A stretch of 7,517 nt of DNA from Pseudomonadota bacterium (GTDB taxonomy: Bacteria; Desulfobacterota; Anaeroferrophillalia; Anaeroferrophillales; Tharpellaceae): positions 1-7,517 of the forward strand of contig WFRP01000305.1 in assembly GCA_015486505.1 (NCBI GenBank), read 5' to 3'. Within the stretch, counting starts at the first letter, position 1; each line of letters opens with the position of its first letter. The notes under the pieces were generated by a model. That model was given only the letters and a program-made list of their open reading frames with translations. It was not told the DNA's origin and ran no database searches. Below are positions 5,504 to 7,517 of the stretch, piece after piece. A program made the translations under genes and the position numbers.

Positions 5504-5764
5504 TTGCAAAAGTCGCGCTGGCAACTCGACATCCCCAGAGCCAGTTCAAATCTGACAAACAGCTCTTTTAAAAAACAGCTGGATATTCGAAAAAAATTGA
5601 AACACTGGGTGCATGGTAAATTGTTTTACAAAAAAGTGATAAACCCGCTTCTTGATAAACTGCTGGGACAAAAATCAGCGCAAAATAGAAAAAAATCCAT
5701 CTTCCGCACCCTGCCGGTACCAAATAAATTTACAGAGCTGTTTGATAAGATGAAAAGCAGGTAG
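5504..5764 (+). CDS. Lysine-rich hypothetical protein, possibly a gene remnant
   Basis: The frame codes 86 residues from a TTG with no clear ribosome binding site, ending KMKSR and TAG. The frame is open upstream as far as the TAG at 5459-5461, across the right inverted repeat. This may therefore be the 3' end of a longer gene whose front was lost at that junction. The sequence is basic and AT-rich, with a likely helix around LDIRKKLKHWVHGKLFYKKV and a second hydrophobic helix VINPLLDKLLG. It has no signal peptide or catalytic motif, and I do not recognise a family. The amino-acid pattern looks protein-like rather than random, but expression is uncertain. Confidence 0.4.
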   Translation: MQKSRWQLDIPRASSNLTNSSFKKQLDIRKKLKHWVHGKLFYKKVINPLLDKLLGQKSAQNRKKSIFRTLPVPNKFTELFDKMKSR

Positions 5765-5779
5765 TAATCAACGGCCGGA

Positions 5780-5856
5780 TAGAAAAATGGGGTCTGTCCC
5801 CTATTTACTCCTATTTACTCCCTATTTACTGACCCCAATTAATGACCCCAATTAAA
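5780..5856 (+). repeat. GGGGTC REP-like array 2
   Basis: TAGAAAAAT (5780-5788) is followed by GGGGTC (5789-5794) and three CTATTTACT units (5801, 5811, 5822). A 13-bp tandem GACCCCAATTAA(T/A) (5831-5843, 5844-5856) closes it. GGGGTC and the GACCCC copies are inverted. GACCCCAATTAAT is the exact reverse complement of the left edge of array 1 (ATTAATTGGGGTC). Confidence 0.7.
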
Positions 5857-5936
5857 CTCATATCCGACTGGTAGATGGAATGTCGGAAGCAGAAAAAGAT
5901 CAAATGTTCAAGAATGCCATCAAGGCATCAAAATAA
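5856..5936 (+). pseudogene. 3' remnant of an unknown gene
   Basis: The frame opens at the right edge of array 2 (a TAA at 5853-5855 lies in the array). It encodes 26 residues including VDGMSEAEKDQMFKNAIKAS and a stop at 5934-5936. The chain reads as an amphipathic C-terminal helix. No start codon with a ribosome binding site exists, so this is probably the tail of a gene whose front was displaced by the array. Family not recognised. Confidence 0.35.
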
Positions 5937-6039
5937 CCCCTAACCCCTGACAAGTTGTTCACATGAAAATAACTGCCAGGCACAGCCAAAACGTCGGCCC
6001 ATTTAATTCAACTTAAGACCAAAATAAAAAATCACTCTG
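5937..6039. other. Spacer with no clear feature
   Basis: I see no gene or strong structure. A 17-codon ATG frame near 5962 lacks a ribosome binding site and is not called. Confidence 0.3.
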
Positions 6040-6068
6040 TTGACAAGGTTACGGGCTTCTGCTATTTG
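6040..6068 (+). promoter_or_regulatory. Sigma70-like promoter of the wHTH/nucleotidyltransferase pair
   Basis: A perfect -35 TTGACA (6040-6045) is followed by a 17-base spacer and TATTTG (6063-6068) as a weak -10. Transcription would start near 6075, just before the palindromic operator. The weak -10 suits a repressible autoregulated promoter. Confidence 0.5.
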
Positions 6069-6078
6069 ACTGAAAATA

Positions 6079-6094
6079 TACGTCATATGACGTA
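6079..6094. promoter_or_regulatory. Perfect 16-bp palindromic operator
   Basis: TACGTCATATGACGTA is its own reverse complement. It lies just downstream of the predicted transcription start and 27 bases before the GTG start of the wHTH gene. This is the expected place for an autorepressor site, and the wHTH protein is the obvious candidate ligand (inference). Confidence 0.65.
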
Positions 6095-6121
6095 ATCAAT
6101 ACAACAATGGGAGGGTGTGCC

Positions 6122-6451
6122 GTGCTCGAAGGACTCTTCGGTACTGTCAACAAGGAAAAAGTATTATTATATATCTATGCGCGTAAAGAGGGCTACCCGC
6201 GTGAGGTCGCAAAATTCTACGGTATAGATTTAAGAACCATACAGAATCAGTTTGAAAAATTGGAACTGGGGGGAGTGCTTTACAGTCGCCTGGTGGGAAG
6301 AACCCGGCTCTACACCTTCAATCCACGTTTCATTTTCCTCGAAGAACTGAGACAGATGCTGGACAAAGCACTATCATTTTACCCTGAAGAAGAGCGCGAG
6401 CGACTGCTGCTGACCAGACGCAGACCCCGCCGGAAAGGAAAGCCCCTATGA
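6122..6451 (+). CDS. Winged helix-turn-helix protein, antitoxin-like, 109 aa
   Basis: I chose GTG at 6122 because GGGAGGG (6109-6115) sits 6 bases upstream. The in-frame ATG at 6107 overlaps that ribosome binding site and has none of its own. Residues about 10-70 form a winged helix domain: helix KEKVLLYIYARKEG, helix PREVAKFYGI, recognition helix LRTIQNQFEKLELGGVL, and a wing with SRLVGRTRLYTFNPRF. The C-terminal part is helical and ends in a strongly basic tail (RRRPRRKGK). The TGA overlaps the next gene's ATG (ATGA), so translation is coupled. In wHTH/nucleotidyltransferase pairs (compare AbiEi/AbiEii) this protein represses the operon and counteracts its partner. Both roles are inferred; the fold is well supported. 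Confidence 0.75.
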   Translation: MLEGLFGTVNKEKVLLYIYARKEGYPREVAKFYGIDLRTIQNQFEKLELGGVLYSRLVGRTRLYTFNPRFIFLEELRQMLDKALSFYPEEERERLLLTRRRPRRKGKPL

Positions 6452-7108
6452 AAGAAATAGCGAAGATGTCCATCGGTGAATTAGCCGCGTTTGTATGCTC
6501 GCACCTGCAAAAGCAGGGTATTGAAGTGGTGCTTACAGGTGGTGGGTGCGTCGAAATTTATTCTTCAGGCAAATATTCCTCATTTGACCTTGACTTCATC
6601 GAAAATGTACCGGTTGGCGGGCGTAAACTGGGAAAAGTTATGGAAGAAATCCAATTTTCCAGAAAAGATCGCTATTTTGTGCATCCGGATACCAGATATT
6701 TTATTGAATTTCCAGTCGGCCCGTTGGCAGTTGGGTCTGAGCAACCCATCGAGATATCTGTTTTAGTGCCTTACAGGTTATTTTCTTGTTTTAAAACAAG
6801 AAAATGTTCTGATAAGAGCACTTATTTGCGGGCCGCAAGGCCCTGTTTGGGTTGCGGGATTTGTTCCCGCATTAGAATATGAAACAGGCAAATTAAGAGC
6901 ACTGTCCCCTACCGATTGCGTTAAAGACCGTCTTGCTGCATATTACCATTGGGACGATAGAGAATGCTTGGAACAAGCTTTGCTGGTGTCAGCTGACTCA
7001 AAGGTTGATTTTGCCGAAATCGAAAGGTGGTCGCGCCAAGAAGGTCACGAGAAGAATTTTTCCCATTTCCTTGATTTACACAAAGCTGTAACCAAACAGC
7101 AACAATAG
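6448..7108 (+). pseudogene. Nucleotidyltransferase (AbiEii-like) gene split by element copy 5
   Basis: The ATG at 6448 overlaps the wHTH stop. The intact front part (106 residues) has the nucleotidyltransferase signature: GGG at 31-33, then S45-x-D47-x-D49 in SSFDLDFI, with a later acidic strand YFIEF (E87). Element copy 5 then breaks the frame; reading on gives 38 element-encoded residues with five Cys and a TGA at 6880-6882. Deleting exactly 109 bp (6767-6875) restores V-L-E-Y-E. The frame then continues through LSPTDCVKDRLAAYYHWDD, a conserved motif of this family, to TAG at 7106, giving 183 aa. Homologues are toxin-like or uncharacterised nucleotidyltransferases. The catalytic half survives, so the truncated 144-aa form might still act, but the lost helical half makes inactivity more likely. 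Confidence 0.8.
6763..6875 (+). mobile_element. TTAG-flanked palindromic element, copy 5, inside the nucleotidyltransferase gene
   Basis: TTAG at 6763-6766 and TTAG at 6872-6875 flank a 109-bp unit. Its left hairpin is the cleanest of the family. The apex is a perfect 26-bp palindrome (ATTTTCTTGTTTT and its complement), and the outer arms are AGTGC/GCACT, CTTA/TAAG and CAG/CTG. It also has GGGCC-GCAA-GGCCC and GCGGGATTTGTTCCCGC. It carries no 25-bp unit. Being inserted in a gene, it gives the best evidence for the element's exact ends. Confidence 0.8.
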
Positions 7109-7125
7109 AGAAAGAGGAAACAACC

Positions 7126-7218
7126 TTGAATATTTTCAATATAGTTTTAACATCCATCATCACTTCCACAATTTCGGTTAGGTGGGCCTTGAAAAAATAC
7201 AGAAGCGAAAAGTGGTAG
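7126..7218 (+). pseudogene. 5' fragment of a small membrane protein gene, cut by array 3
   Basis: TTG at 7126 is preceded by GAAAGAGGA about 7-8 bases upstream. It opens 30 codons with a hydrophobic segment (IFNIVLTSIITSTISV) and then ALKKYRSEKW, followed by TAG (7216-7218). A membrane helix followed by KYRSEKW is typical of the start of longer hypothetical proteins that continue W/Y-E-K-K (from memory). The stop is the first three bases of TAGAAAAAT, the left edge of array 3, so the gene was probably truncated there. Confidence 0.4.
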
Positions 7219-7247
7219 AAAAATACGGTCTGTCCCCCATTTACGGC
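7216..7247 (+). repeat. GGGGTC REP-like array 3, short and degenerate
   Basis: TAGAAAAAT followed by ACGGTCTGTCCCCCATTTAC closely matches the left edge of array 2 (same TAGAAAAAT, then GGGGTCTGTCCCCTATTTAC). Only one ATTTAC unit is present. Confidence 0.6.
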
Positions 7248-7337
7248 GTCAAATCAAACTGGATCAGCACCAATCTGAAAAGCGGAACCGGGCAGCAACA
7301 TAAAAACCTGCCGTTGGCGGATTACAAAAACCCCTGA
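7248..7337 (+). pseudogene. Probable 3' gene remnant before the terminator
   Basis: A frame of 29 codons beginning VKSNWISTNLKSGTG and ending LADYKNP, with TGA at 7335-7337, follows array 3. It has no start signal. The intrinsic terminator 20 bases later suggests that this is the tail of a former transcription unit. Family not recognised, and chance coding cannot be excluded. Confidence 0.25.
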
Positions 7338-7357
7338 GTGGTCAAGGTAAGAAATCA

Positions 7358-7395
7358 AAAAGAGCCGGCCCTGACAAAGGCCGGCTCTTTTGTTT
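7358..7395 (+). terminator. Strong intrinsic terminator
   Basis: Perfect 13-bp arms AAAAGAGCCGGCC (7358-7370) and GGCCGGCTCTTTT (7379-7391) surround an 8-base loop. The right arm ends in TTTT and continues into GTTT. The A-run before the stem would also allow termination on the minus strand. It insulates pdxJ from upstream transcription. Confidence 0.9.
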
Positions 7396-7421
7396 GTCAA
7401 AACATATAAAAAGCAAACTGA

Positions 7422-7450
7422 TTGACAGACCTGATTGAGACTGATAGATT
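7422..7450 (+). promoter_or_regulatory. Likely pdxJ promoter
   Basis: TTGACA (7422-7427), a 17-base spacer and TAGATT (7445-7450; four of six consensus bases) lie between the terminator and pdxJ. The predicted start near 7457 leaves a short leader with the AGGGAG ribosome binding site at 7472-7477. Confidence 0.6.
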
Positions 7451-7483
7451 AAACGGTAAATCTTGATTTTCAGGGAGAAAAAA

Positions 7484-7517
7484 ATGGTAAAATTAGGTGT
7501 AAATGTTGACCATGTCG
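7484..7517 (+). CDS. pdxJ: Pyridoxine 5'-phosphate synthase, N-terminus only
   Basis: Only the first 11 codons are inside the window, reading MVKLGVNVDHV. The LGVNVDHVA start is the near-invariant N-terminal strand of PdxJ. This TIM-barrel enzyme condenses 1-deoxy-D-xylulose 5-phosphate with 3-amino-2-oxopropyl phosphate in the last step of the DXP-dependent vitamin B6 pathway in the cytoplasm. AGGGAG lies 6 bases upstream of the ATG, and its own promoter and an upstream terminator suggest that it begins a transcription unit. The remainder lies outside the window, so intactness cannot be judged. Confidence 0.88.
   Translation, partial: MVKLGVNVDHV

Noticed and set aside
5962..6015. Small ATG frame reading MKITARHSQNVGPFNST
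   Set aside because: It has no ribosome binding site and only 17 codons; I could not tell it from chance.
6107..6121. ATG at 6107 as the start of the wHTH gene
   Set aside because: The ribosome binding site GGGAGGG lies just downstream of it, inside the extension, and fits the GTG at 6122 instead.
6921..7169. An 82-codon minus-strand frame
   Set aside because: It is antisense to the restored nucleotidyltransferase C-terminal half, which carries clear family motifs.

Overview
The window looks like a repeat-rich accessory stretch of a Gram-negative, probably deltaproteobacterial (Desulfobacterota-like), chromosome of moderate GC. The lineage is an inference from repeat style and gene content only: GGGGTCTG-type REP arrays, a secreted VWA protein, a NERD helicase and a wHTH/nucleotidyltransferase pair. 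The one unmistakable housekeeping landmark is the start of pdxJ at the right edge, reading MVKLGVNVDHV.

Layout, left to right. (1) Positions 2-526 hold the 3' end of an unrecognised proline-rich protein gene. (2) Positions 527-1225 have no gene but contain a 40-bp direct repeat pair and two head-to-tail copies of a palindromic element. (3) A 67-aa membrane protein gene (1226-1429) has its stop codon in the target site of a third, shrunken copy. (4) A secreted VWA-domain protein (1601-3070) follows, with a G8 tract as its ribosome binding site. It is bracketed by duplicated element tails plus flanks. (5) Positions 3071-3791 carry a fourth copy, a beheaded gene start, a REP-like GGGGTC array and a hairpin. 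(6) A NERD-nuclease/SF1-helicase fusion (3792-5384) is enclosed by about 38-bp imperfect inverted repeats. (7) A debris zone follows, with a lysine-rich ORF, a second GGGGTC array and a gene tail. (8) A wHTH/nucleotidyltransferase pair resembling AbiE-type toxin-antitoxin modules has a sigma70-like promoter and a perfect 16-bp palindromic operator. Its toxin-like gene is split by a fifth element copy. (9) More gene remnants, a third GGGGTC array, a strong terminator and the pdxJ promoter and start complete the window.

The main discovery candidate is the element family. Five copies at 834-969, 966-1177, 1426-1488, 3208-3381 and 6763-6875 share a long left hairpin, a middle GGGCC/GGCCC hairpin and a right GCGGGA/TCCCGC hairpin. 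Each begins just after TTAG (TTGG in one copy) and ends in TTAG. Removing exactly one 109-bp unit from the nucleotidyltransferase gene restores a continuous 183-aa frame. The copies differ by module: an internal 25-bp unit is present 0, 3, 0, 1 and 0 times, and the left hairpin can be lost. No transposase is encoded here, so these look like non-autonomous elements mobilised in trans, possibly by an HUH (Y1, IS200/IS605 or REP-type) transposase. The gene fragments around both repeat families suggest that repeated insertion has been eroding this region.
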